9,461 nt of DNA from an uncultured Bacteroidota bacterium. GTDB taxonomy: Bacteria > Bacteroidota > Bacteroidia > 2-12-FULL-35-15. A model generated the notes under the pieces. It worked only from the letters and a program-made list of their open reading frames with translations, was not told the origin of the DNA and made no database searches. Where the stretch lies: positions 1 through 9,461 of the forward strand of contig CAILDT010000881.1 of the NCBI GenBank assembly GCA_903833025.1, read 5' to 3'. Position numbers and translations under genes: made by a program. This document shows, piece by piece, positions 1 through 5,318 of the stretch (the stretch's first letter is position 1; each line of letters starts with the position of its first letter).

Positions 1-386
1 AAATGCAACGCGAAACAGGAGCTATTATAGTGATTGAGGAGAAAGATGGTATGGGACATATTGATATTGTGGCGAACGATAAAGAAAAGATAGATGCTGT
101 ATTAGCTAAAATTAAAGGCATTGTAGCAACTCCTGAAGTGGGCGAAGAGTACGAAGGGAAAGTAAAATCGATAATGGCATTTGGTGCTTTTGTAGAGTTT
201 ATGCCGGGTAAAGATGGTTTGCTTCACATTTCGGAAGTGCAACACGGAAGGTTGGAAAGTATGGATGGTGTGTTTAAAGAAGGCGAAAAAATAAAAGTGA
301 AGCTGATAGGCGTTGACCCTAAAACAGGCAAGTTTAAATTGTCTCGTAAGGTATTGATGCCAAAACCGGAAGGGGTAAATAATTAG
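1..386 (+). CDS. pnp: Polynucleotide phosphorylase, C-terminal fragment (KH end and S1 domain)
   Basis: This is the 3' end of the gene for PNPase, the phosphorolytic 3'-to-5' exoribonuclease of mRNA decay, which works as a cytoplasmic trimer. The 5' part lies outside the window; the ATG at position 3 is an internal methionine, not the start. The first ~40 visible residues (QRETGAIIVIEE, then VANDKEKIDAVLAKIKGI) match the end of the KH RNA-binding domain. Residues ~46-117 form an S1 domain: GEEYEGKVKSIMAFGAFVEF, then GKDGLLHISEV, and finally the KLSRKVL strand. The tail PKPEG is common in Bacteroidota PNPases from memory. The reading frame is intact to TAG at 384-386, and a strong terminator follows within 30 bases. 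The family assignment is firm; only the missing N-terminal catalytic part cannot be judged. Confidence 0.95.
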   Translation, partial: MQRETGAIIVIEEKDGMGHIDIVANDKEKIDAVLAKIKGIVATPEVGEEYEGKVKSIMAFGAFVEFMPGKDGLLHISEVQHGRLESMDGVFKEGEKIKVKLIGVDPKTGKFKLSRKVLMPKPEGVNN

Positions 387-415
387 GAATTAGGAGTTAT
401 GAATTATGAGTTAGA
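381..415 (+). repeat. Seven-base tandem repeat spanning the pnp stop codon
   Basis: Five consecutive 7-base units can be read: AATTAGG, AATTAGG, AGTTATG, AATTATG, AGTTAGA. The first unit contains the pnp stop codon and the last runs into the left arm of the terminator. The pattern is a degenerate AATTAGG/AATTATG microsatellite. Similar arrays occur between genes in Bacteroidota genomes from memory. No function is apparent. Confidence 0.75.
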
Positions 416-445
416 GGAGTAATTAATTTTACTCCTCTTTTTTTT
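413..445 (+). terminator. Rho-independent terminator of pnp
   Basis: GAGGAGTAA (414-422) pairs perfectly with TTACTCCTC (429-437) around a 6-base loop, with one further A-T pair at the base. Eight T residues follow (438-445). It lies 27 bases after the pnp stop and separates pnp from the toxin-antitoxin pair. Confidence 0.9.
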
Positions 446-466
446 GTCTTTAAATAAAAAATCTAA

Positions 467-499
467 TTTATCATCCCAATTAAATAAACATTACTTTTG
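467..499 (+). promoter_or_regulatory. Candidate Bacteroidota-type promoter of the toxin-antitoxin pair
   Basis: TACTTTTG at 492-499 matches the Bacteroidota -7 consensus TAnnTTTG exactly. A weak -33 element, TTTA at 467-470 (consensus TTTG), lies 21 bases upstream. Transcription would start near 504-506, leaving a leader of about 15 bases before the antitoxin ATG at 519. No palindromic operator is obvious. Confidence 0.55.
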
Positions 500-518
500 T
501 CAAAACAAATAATACAAA

Positions 519-758
519 ATGAAAACACAACAATTAAAATTTAATCTTATTGATAAGTTAATAGCACTGAAAGACGCTGATTTATTACATAAAGTAGAAA
601 AATTACTTTCATCTACCAAAGTAGAAACTTCCGAAACATTTCATTTAACAGCTTCACAAATAAAAATGCTAAAAACCAGTGAAGACGATATTAAAAATGG
701 AAGAATAATTTCGGACAAAAAATTGAATGATGAAGAAGATAAATGGCTAAACAAATAG
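519..758 (+). CDS. Antitoxin of a type II (ParE/RelE-type) toxin-antitoxin pair
   Basis: This 79-residue protein probably neutralises the downstream toxin. Its N-terminal half (KFNLIDKLIALKDADLLHKV, then EKLLSS) is a predicted helical segment of the kind seen in short Bacteroidota antitoxins. The C-terminal half contains LTASQIKML, SEDDIKNGR and a final EEDKWLNK, resembling the acidic toxin-wrapping tails of these proteins. No classic ribbon-helix-helix or HTH domain can be pointed to. The ATG is chosen because it lies just after a consensus promoter and no earlier in-frame start precedes it in the leader. The gene overlaps the toxin gene by 16 bases, implying translational coupling. The role rests mainly on size, order and overlap. 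Confidence 0.8.
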   Translation: MKTQQLKFNLIDKLIALKDADLLHKVEKLLSSTKVETSETFHLTASQIKMLKTSEDDIKNGRIISDKKLNDEEDKWLNK

Positions 759-1048
759 TTTGGACTGTTACCGCCCAACAATCCAGAAGGGCAATACTTG
801 AGTTTTGGATAAAACAAAACAAAAGCAAAACATATTCACGAAAACTTTCCAAGCAATTCAGAGCAAGAGCTGCTTACTTATCAAAAAACAACTATCTCGG
901 AAAACCAACTGATTTCAAAGATGTAAGAGTAACATTCGTTTCTCATTTTTCGTTGTTCTATAAAATAACAGATGTGGAAATTATTGTGGTTGGGCTTTGG
1001 GACAACAGAAGAAATCCTGAAGATTTATTAGAGAATTTAGAATTATAG
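743..1048 (+). CDS. ParE/RelE-family toxin
   Basis: This 101-residue basic protein has the RelE/ParE fold signature: an N-terminal IVWTVTAQQS strand and helix start, a long basic helical hairpin (ILEFWIKQNKSKTYSRKLSK), then the strands KDVRVTFVSHFSLFYKI and VEIIVVGLWDNRRNPEDL. The ending WD.R.NPE.L is characteristic of the Bacteroidota branch annotated as type II RelE/ParE toxin. Members cleave ribosome-bound mRNA (RelE) or inhibit gyrase (ParE); the sequence does not decide which. The ATG lies inside the last codons of the antitoxin gene, after a purine-rich GAAGAAGA stretch at 732-739. The downstream neighbour is convergent and only 16 bases away. The frame appears intact, so the toxin is probably functional. 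Confidence 0.88.
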   Translation: MAKQIVWTVTAQQSRRAILEFWIKQNKSKTYSRKLSKQFRARAAYLSKNNYLGKPTDFKDVRVTFVSHFSLFYKITDVEIIVVGLWDNRRNPEDLLENLEL

Positions 1049-1060
1049 TTTCTCTTTTTT
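1030..1060 (+). terminator. Weak candidate terminator after the toxin gene
   Basis: AGAGAA (1030-1035) can pair with TTCTCT (1050-1055) around a 14-base loop, followed by a T run ending at 1060. The stem is short and AT-rich and overlaps the end of the toxin gene. It is the only candidate in the 16-base gap between convergent genes. Confidence 0.35.
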
Positions 1061-1064
1061 ATTT

Positions 1065-2021
1065 CTATTGAACTACAATTTTCCTATTCACCACATTGCC
1101 GGTAGGTGAGCCAGCCGAACCATCTGTTATTTGCACAAAATAAATTCCTTTGGCAATGCCCGCCATATCTAAGGTATATTGTTTACTGTTTATTGTTGAT
1201 TGAAAAACTTGTTCCCCTAAAATATTTGTAACTTTAATTGAGTGGGTTACTGAGCTCGCCGAAGTATGTTTTGAAGAAAAAGAAATTGTTGTTTGGGATG
1301 TGAAGGGGTTGGGGTAAATTATGAAGGTTTCTATATTTTGATTTTCATGAATACCAAATGTAAATGGAAGACAATACCAAGAGTTTAAAGTATAATTTTC
1401 TATAGAGTCTGTGTAACATACAAAGTTAAAGTTAGGTGACATAGCCGGACCACATATTGAATGAAATAATTCTCCATTAATTCCAGATGTATTCATTCCA
1501 ACATTGCCAATGCCTTCGATTAATTTACTTGAATCAGAAGTAATAAATCTTTTTCGGTAATTACCACCTATTAAAACAGAATCAATAATAGCAATGTGAC
1601 TATAACAATTTATAAAAGTGTCGCCAACTGTTTTATTGAAATCATAAGATAAAGTTTCAGAACCTGTTAAACCAAGTGAATAAACTCTTTTATTTAATGT
1701 ATCATTTCTAATAGCGCAATAATCTGAAGGAACATATTGATTGGCACCTGGACCACAAGGACAATTAGCATAAGAAACATAAATAGATATTTTTGCATAC
1801 TTTTTTCCTGCAAAAACGGTGTCTCCTGAAAATTTATATTGGTAATCTATATAACAAAACTCTGTTCCATTGCAACCAGCCCCTCCATTATTCCCTCCAA
1901 TATCTACATTTTGAAAAGTCCAAACAGCATTTGAATATGGAAATGGATGATAAACATTCGTCTGCCCTTTCACATTCCCAGACAAATCCAGTATTAGTAT
2001 AAGGAATATAATTTTCTTCAT
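1065..2021 (-). CDS. Secreted protein with type IX secretion sorting domain
   Basis: A 318-residue protein predicted to cross the inner membrane by the Sec route and the outer membrane by the type IX secretion system. Residues 1-20 (MKKIIFLILILDLSGNVKGQ) form a signal peptide. The middle, residues ~21-225, has many aromatic residues, paired cysteines (CPCG at 87-90; C50, C56, C102, C139, C190, C202, C217) and no recognised catalytic domain. Residues ~231-318 are a type A sorting domain: YPNPF at 236-240, TNILGEQVF at 265-273, AKGIYFVQI at 290-298 and a closing RKIVVQ. The ATG at 2021 is chosen although the frame extends to a TTG at 2042, because that TTG falls inside a consensus -7 box. Two loops of the sorting domain are encoded by related 20-base DNA elements listed separately. 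The mature function is unknown; a cell-surface or released protein is likely. Confidence 0.85.
   Translation of the reverse strand: MKKIIFLILILDLSGNVKGQTNVYHPFPYSNAVWTFQNVDIGGNNGGAGCNGTEFCYIDYQYKFSGDTVFAGKKYAKISIYVSYANCPCGPGANQYVPSDYCAIRNDTLNKRVYSLGLTGSETLSYDFNKTVGDTFINCYSHIAIIDSVLIGGNYRKRFITSDSSKLIEGIGNVGMNTSGINGELFHSICGPAMSPNFNFVCYTDSIENYTLNSWYCLPFTFGIHENQNIETFIIYPNPFTSQTTISFSSKHTSASSVTHSIKVTNILGEQVFQSTINSKQYTLDMAGIAKGIYFVQITDGSAGSPTGNVVNRKIVVQ
1099..1121 (-). repeat. Short dispersed-type repeat, copy A, inside the sorting domain
   Basis: On the minus strand this reads TTCGGCTGGCTCACCTACC. It encodes the loop GSAGSPTG (residues 301-308) just before the final strand of the sorting domain. 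It matches copy B (1244-1265) at 14 of 21 aligned bases, with TTCGGC, GCTCA and ACC identical. The form resembles the TTCGAC-type short repeats scattered through Bacteroidota genomes, recalled rather than searched. Confidence 0.6.
1244..1265 (-). repeat. Short dispersed-type repeat, copy B, inside the sorting domain
   Basis: On the minus strand this reads CTTCGGCGAGCTCAGTAACC. It encodes the TSASSVT loop (residues 253-259) between the first two strands of the sorting domain. It shares TTCGGC, GCTCA and ACC at the same spacing as copy A. Both copies keep the reading frame and fall in loops, as tolerated in-frame insertions would. Confidence 0.6.
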
Positions 2022-2039
2022 CTCAATAAATTTAAAACA

Positions 2040-2070
2040 CAAATATACTCCAATTCCATCAACCCAAAAA
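2040..2070 (-). promoter_or_regulatory. Bacteroidota-type promoter of the sorting-domain gene
   Basis: On the minus strand, TTTTTG (2070-2065) is followed after 17 bases by TATATTTG (2047-2040), an exact TAnnTTTG match. Transcription should start near 2033-2035, about 13 bases before the ATG at 2021. This decides the start codon, since the upstream in-frame TTG at 2042 would not be transcribed. Confidence 0.75.
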
Positions 2071-2089
2071 TCACTCTATATATAAGGAG

Positions 2090-2133
2090 TAAAAATTTTC
2101 TTCGGGCGAAGCCCAAAAAAAGAAAGATTTTTA
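2090..2133. repeat. Long imperfect intergenic hairpin with GGGC-GAA-GCCC core
   Basis: TAAAAATTTTCTT (2090-2102) pairs with the mirrored AAGAAA(G)ATTTTTA on the right side, with one bulged base at 2126. Inside it, GGGC (2104-2107) pairs with GCCC (2111-2114) around GAA, and an asymmetric A-rich bulge lies at 2115-2119. It sits 20 bases upstream of the -33 element of the minus-strand promoter and follows no gene end on either strand, so a terminator role is not obvious. It may be a mobile palindromic repeat or a structured upstream element. Confidence 0.6.
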
Positions 2134-2368
2134 TTTATCGCTTGCTATTAAATTTTTAGTAGTTTCGCAGTAGTAAAAAAAGAGTGACATCTTTTTTGAA
2201 GCAAAAAAAATAATCAACTAAAGAAAATATTTAACACACACCCAGGTTCAAAACCTTGTAAAATTCGGAATCTAAAACCGAATTATGATATGATGGGTGG
2301 TGATAAAACATAAATCCGAATTTTTATTTAATCAACAGGCAACTAATAGCGAACCGCTGTTAGCTAAA
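2134..2368. other. AT-rich intergenic stretch with small inverted repeats
   Basis: No convincing gene or RNA was found here. It contains AATTCGG (2262-2268) opposed to CCGAATT (2278-2284) with a 9-base loop, and a third copy, CCGAATT, at 2316-2322. A small AGGTT-CAA-AACCT palindrome lies near 2244-2256. No clean TAnnTTTG promoter was found on the plus strand, although one is expected for the gene at 2580. Confidence 0.5.
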
Positions 2369-2560
2369 ATTGCTCGGCTTGGAGTTCAAATTGCTCGGCT
2401 TGGAGTTCAAATTGGTCCGCTTGGAGTTCAAATTGCTCGGCTTGGAGTTCAAATTGCTCGGCTTGGAGTTCAAACTGCTCGGCTTGGAGTTCAAATTGGT
2501 GGGCTAACAGTACACAAACATTCGTTAATACTTAAAAATCAATCAATTATAAATAAATAA
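2297..2560 (+). CDS. Doubtful 87-residue repeat ORF
   Basis: This open frame spans the 21-base tandem array and would encode about six copies of the heptapeptide IARLGVQ between short unique ends. It has only a GTG start: the in-frame ATG at 2285 is followed two codons later by TGA. The unit changes seen (A to G, R to P, I to T) are all nonsynonymous, which argues against selection on a protein. In its favour, the frame stays open through all units and ends 19 bases before the next gene. The heptad places I and L at a/d-like positions, so a coiled coil is conceivable, though each unit has a glycine. It is best treated as a by-product of the repeat unless expression is shown. Confidence 0.25.
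   Translation: MVIKHKSEFLFNQQATNSEPLLAKIARLGVQIARLGVQIGPLGVQIARLGVQIARLGVQTARLGVQIGGLTVHKHSLILKNQSIINK
2369..2505 (+). repeat. Six tandem 21-base units plus a partial seventh
   Basis: Units start at 2369, 2390, 2411, 2432, 2453 and 2474. Each contains GCTCGGCTTGGAGTTCAA or a close variant preceded by ATT. Units 1, 2, 4 and 5 are identical. Unit 3 differs at two positions (GGTCCG for GCTCGG) and unit 6 at one (ACT for ATT). A decayed seventh unit (ATTGGTGGGCT) starts at 2495. The period of 21 bases is exactly seven codons and about two helical turns. The array ends ~75 bases before the gene at 2580. Confidence 0.95.
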
Positions 2561-2579
2561 CAATTAAAACTAAACAAAA

Positions 2580-3440
2580 ATGAAAAAAATCTATCGTCAA
2601 ATTGAACAAGCAGCTAAAAAAGCAGCTAAAAAACAAGAAGCATTACTTAAGAAAGATGCTCAAAAATTTGAAATTTCGAACTATCATTTCGTAGAGAAAA
2701 AACGAAATTTTGTATTGATTTCTATTACTCACGATTTTGTGAAAGCGAATGATGCAGAATTTGCTGACCAGTTAGACAAGTTTTCGAACTCGTTAAACGG
2801 TGCAACAGAACCTACAGAATTGGCAGTCAAATATGGCTATACAACTGCGGATTTGTTAGAAATCAAAAACGATGCGGCATATTTTAGGTATTGGGTTACC
2901 AAGCACGGGGCGGGCGAAACGTACAAAAAAGCGTGGACGCAAAAAGGCAATGAAATGAGAAGCGGAACTGGTAGCAGTGTTACTTCTTTTCCGGTTGGGG
3001 CTGATGTTTCTACACCACCAACGGCGGTGCTTCCGGGCATAGAAACCCGTTTCAGAGAAAAAGCAAGAAAAGCAAAAGGACAAACCAGAATTTATTCCGT
3101 AGGCGATGGAACTAATATGGGAATTGAAGTTATTTCGTCCGCTTTTGTACCAAGCGATGGTAAACCAGAATTAAAAATTTCGCTTACTGATGGCGGACAT
3201 CCAAAGATTGAATACGTAAAAAGTAAATATGCAGGCATTAATTTATATAAAAATGCAAACGATGGCAAAGGTTGGGCATTGTACGTTACCTGCAACGACC
3301 CAAGTTGTGTGGATATGAGCCCGCTACCTGCGGTTGACCAAAGTGCGGCGTGGAAGTATAAAGCAATTTATATGTACGGCGGTGCCGAAGTAGGCGCAAT
3401 GAGTTTGGAAACTGCTATTACTGTTATAGGTACGTTGTAG
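2580..3440 (+). CDS. Uncharacterised protein with C-terminal beta-sandwich-like domain
   Basis: A 286-residue protein with no signal peptide or membrane segment. Residues 1-30 are a Lys/Ala-rich amphipathic stretch (QAAKKAAKKQEALLKKDAQK). Residues ~45-135 are helical, with ITHDFVKANDAEFADQLDKF and AAYFRYWVTK. A Pro/Gly/Thr-rich linker (~138-152) leads to LPGIETRFREKARKAKG. The last ~85 residues look like a fibronectin III or Ig-type sandwich: IEYVKSKYAGINLYK, then WALYVTCNDPSCVD, WKYKAIYMYGGAEVG and AITVIGTL. From memory, the PGIe.RFR motif followed by a WkYkAiY sandwich occurs in unannotated proteins of Bacteroidota and Verrucomicrobia; no function is known to me. The ATG follows an A-rich leader. 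The gene sits right behind the 21-base array and ends at a strong terminator, so it is probably monocistronic. Confidence 0.8.
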   Translation: MKKIYRQIEQAAKKAAKKQEALLKKDAQKFEISNYHFVEKKRNFVLISITHDFVKANDAEFADQLDKFSNSLNGATEPTELAVKYGYTTADLLEIKNDAAYFRYWVTKHGAGETYKKAWTQKGNEMRSGTGSSVTSFPVGADVSTPPTAVLPGIETRFREKARKAKGQTRIYSVGDGTNMGIEVISSAFVPSDGKPELKISLTDGGHPKIEYVKSKYAGINLYKNANDGKGWALYVTCNDPSCVDMSPLPAVDQSAAWKYKAIYMYGGAEVGAMSLETAITVIGTL

Positions 3441-3461
3441 GATTAATAATCTTTGAAAAAC

Positions 3462-3498
3462 AAAAAATCCCGCTTTTGAAAAAGAGCGGGATTTTTTT
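3462..3498. terminator. Bidirectional Rho-independent terminator
   Basis: AATCCCGCTTTT and AAGAGCGGGATT pair around a GAAA loop with one G-T wobble. Six A residues (3462-3467) lie on the left and seven T residues (3492-3498) on the right, so it works on both strands. It serves the gene ending at 3440 (+) and the operon ending at 3516 (-). Confidence 0.93.
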
Positions 3499-3515
3499 GT
3501 TCCTATTATAAAATA

Positions 3516-4154
3516 CTAAGAAGTTTTCTTCTTCATTTTTGATTTCACCATTTCAATAATAATGGGAAGTATGGAAATGAAGATGATGCCCAGTGCAACT
3601 TTTTCGATATGTGTTTTTATCCAATCGAAATGACCAAGAAAATAACCTGCAAACGTTAAAGAGCAAATCCACAAAGCACCACCGAGTATATCAAAAGAAA
3701 AGAATTTGCGATAATTCATTTCGGCAATGCCGGCTGTAAAGGGTGCGAAGGTGCGTACAATGGGCACAAAACGAGCCATAATAATTGTTTTGGTTCCGTA
3801 TTTTTCGTAGAAAGAATGTGTTTTATCTAAGTATTCTTGTTTTACAATACTTTTGCCTCTAAGTTTTAAATGAAAAATACGTAGCCCTATTTTTCGTCCT
3901 ATCCAATAGTTAATGTTATCGCCCAGTACAGCGGCTACAAATAAAATTAGTATAAGATACGCGATGTTTAAATATCCCAATTTTGCAAACAAACCAGCAG
4001 TAAATAAAAGCGAATCGCCAGGCAAAAATGGCATAATTACTAACCCTGTTTCAATAAAAATAACGAGGAATAATATTAAGTAAACGGCAGTACCATATTG
4101 GGTAAACAGCCAATCGAAATCGAGTTGGAATAAACAATGAAAAAGTTCGAGCAT
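3516..4154 (-). CDS. DedA-family inner-membrane protein
   Basis: A 212-residue multi-pass membrane protein of the DedA (VTT/SNARE-associated) family, whose members support envelope homeostasis; some are undecaprenyl-phosphate or lipid flippases. Visible signatures are FIETG (33-37), PFLPGDSLL (42-50), GDNINYWIGRKIG (78-90) and the amphipathic RFVPIVRTFAPFTAG (128-142). E35, D47, R128 and R134 line up with the acidic and arginine residues found essential in E. coli YqjA/YghB. Length is normal for the family. Hydrophobic segments lie at ~22-40, 48-75, 146-172 and 186-201, and the tail is basic (KSKMKKKTS). It is last in the minus-strand operon, 36 bases after the rhodanese gene, and ends at a bidirectional terminator. 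The substrate cannot be inferred. Confidence 0.93.
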   Translation of the reverse strand: MLELFHCLFQLDFDWLFTQYGTAVYLILFLVIFIETGLVIMPFLPGDSLLFTAGLFAKLGYLNIAYLILILFVAAVLGDNINYWIGRKIGLRIFHLKLRGKSIVKQEYLDKTHSFYEKYGTKTIIMARFVPIVRTFAPFTAGIAEMNYRKFFSFDILGGALWICSLTFAGYFLGHFDWIKTHIEKVALGIIFISILPIIIEMVKSKMKKKTS

Positions 4155-4190
4155 AATAAAAAATTTAAAAATTAATAGGGGAGGGGTGCC

Positions 4191-4505
4191 TTAGTATTTG
4201 GTTACGGAATTATCAATTTCGGTTGCCCAAGCCATAATGCCGCCCTTTAAATTATATACGTTGGTGTATCCCTGCTTTTCTAAAGCATTACATATTGCAC
4301 CCGACCGGGTGCCTCCTTTGCAGTGAAAAACTACTTGTTTTGTTTTCGAAATTTTATCAAGGTTATCCATCACATCGCCCATCGGGATGTGCTCGCCACC
4401 TATTTCGCAAATTTCTACTTCGTGTTGCTCACGAACGTCTATTAATTGAAAATCCGCGTTAGCGTCTTTTAATTTTTTTAATTCTGTTACTGTTATTTCT
4501 TTCAT
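4191..4505 (-). CDS. Single-domain rhodanese-like sulfurtransferase
   Basis: A 104-residue cytoplasmic rhodanese domain protein. LIDVREQHEVEICEIGGEHI (21-40) is the conserved substrate-binding region. HCKGGTRS (61-68) is the six-residue active-site loop with catalytic Cys62, the length typical of sulfur rather than phosphate substrates. NLKGGIMAW (83-93 region) is the C-terminal signature. Single-domain members (GlpE, PspE type) transfer sulfane sulfur from thiosulfate or persulfides to acceptors and release sulfite when thiosulfate is used. The gene lies 17 bases downstream of the ComA-like gene, whose enzyme consumes sulfite, so a supply link is possible. The physiological substrate is not determined by sequence. 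Confidence 0.93.
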   Translation of the reverse strand: MKEITVTELKKLKDANADFQLIDVREQHEVEICEIGGEHIPMGDVMDNLDKISKTKQVVFHCKGGTRSGAICNALEKQGYTNVYNLKGGIMAWATEIDNSVTKY

Positions 4506-4522
4506 ATTCTTTAATTCTAAAA

Positions 4523-5311
4523 TTATTCTATTTTAATTTTCTGTTTTAATTCTGCCGGCAAATAACTGAAAAACGTATCGCCACGTAATCCTAAACGCAA
4601 TGTTTCCAAAGGAATTACATCGTCGTAAGATATGTTTCCGAGATTTACATTTGCGCCAAGCAATTTTATAAACCAAACCTGTTGAGTTTTTTGCGGAGCT
4701 TCCCACAAAATATCTTCTGGCTTCACTTTCGCCAATATTTTATTGATTAATAAAGTATGCGCATTTCCATTTGCACGGTAAATACCTACGTTTCCGCTTT
4801 CACGCGCTTCGGCAATTACTTTCCACGAACCAGCTTGTAACTCATTATTCATCATCGTTACCCATTTTGCAGGGTGTATAATTATACCTGCTTCTTTGGA
4901 GCCAACTTCCGAAAACACAGTATGGTCTTTAGAAAGAATATTAATATATTCACATTTTTTATCGTGCGTCATCACAATAGAACCATCAGAAACTTCAGCA
5001 CATTCGAGCTTTAATTTATCCAACAATTTTCTGTAATCATCAAACATATTACGAACTATAAAAGCTTCGAATAAAGTACCGCCAAGATATACTTTCATAC
5101 CGGCTTCCTTATAAAGTTTTATTTTTTGTTCGATGTGATTTGTCAGATACGAAGTGCCGAAACCGAGTTTTACAACATCGGTTAATTCTTTATTTGCAGA
5201 AAGAAAATCTTCGACTTGACGGACGCTTAATCCTTTGTCCATCATCATTGTTATTCCGCTATTGCGCGGTTGTGAAGGGCGTTCGGGTATATATGGGAGT
5301 GTAAAATTCAT
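4523..5311 (-). CDS. comA: Phosphosulfolactate synthase (ComA family)
   Basis: A 262-residue TIM-barrel enzyme of the ComA family (EC 4.4.1.19 in characterised members), which adds sulfite to phosphoenolpyruvate to give phosphosulfolactate with Mg2+. Signatures in order: RNSGITMMMDKG (16-27), VVKLGFGTS (46-54), YLGGTLFE (75-82), AEVSDGSI (105-112), SEVGSK (134-139), AEARESG (167-173), WEAPQKTQQVWFI (203-215), NVNLGNI (221-227) and LETLRLGLRGDT (235-246). Length is normal. The family also includes Bacillus YitD and plant Hsa32, so the exact reaction here is predicted. No ComB phosphatase or ComC dehydrogenase gene is present in the window. It follows the TPR gene by 7 bases, which suggests coupled translation. 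Confidence 0.9.
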   Translation of the reverse strand: MNFTLPYIPERPSQPRNSGITMMMDKGLSVRQVEDFLSANKELTDVVKLGFGTSYLTNHIEQKIKLYKEAGMKVYLGGTLFEAFIVRNMFDDYRKLLDKLKLECAEVSDGSIVMTHDKKCEYINILSKDHTVFSEVGSKEAGIIIHPAKWVTMMNNELQAGSWKVIAEARESGNVGIYRANGNAHTLLINKILAKVKPEDILWEAPQKTQQVWFIKLLGANVNLGNISYDDVIPLETLRLGLRGDTFFSYLPAELKQKIKIE

Positions 5312-5318
5312 AGTAGAG

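Noticed and set aside
1793..2002. Plus-strand 69-residue frame opposite the sorting-domain gene
   Set aside because: It is antisense to the signal peptide and N-terminal region of a well-supported gene, with no homology or promoter.
2241..2262. tRNA T-arm-like sequence GGTTCAAAACC
   Set aside because: The 5-base stem has a mismatch and no acceptor, D or anticodon arms can be found upstream, so it is not a tRNA gene or a convincing attachment site.
2369..2505. CRISPR array
   Set aside because: The 21-base units are directly contiguous with no unique spacers, and no cas genes are nearby.
2837..3295. Minus-strand open frames inside the gene at 2580-3440
   Set aside because: They lie wholly opposite a well-supported plus-strand gene, show no domain features and overlap one another in different frames.
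4155..4190. G-rich GGGGAGGGG patch between the rhodanese and DedA genes as a quadruplex or regulatory site
   Set aside because: It has only two G runs, too few for an intramolecular quadruplex, and there is no hairpin or promoter match in the 36-base gap.
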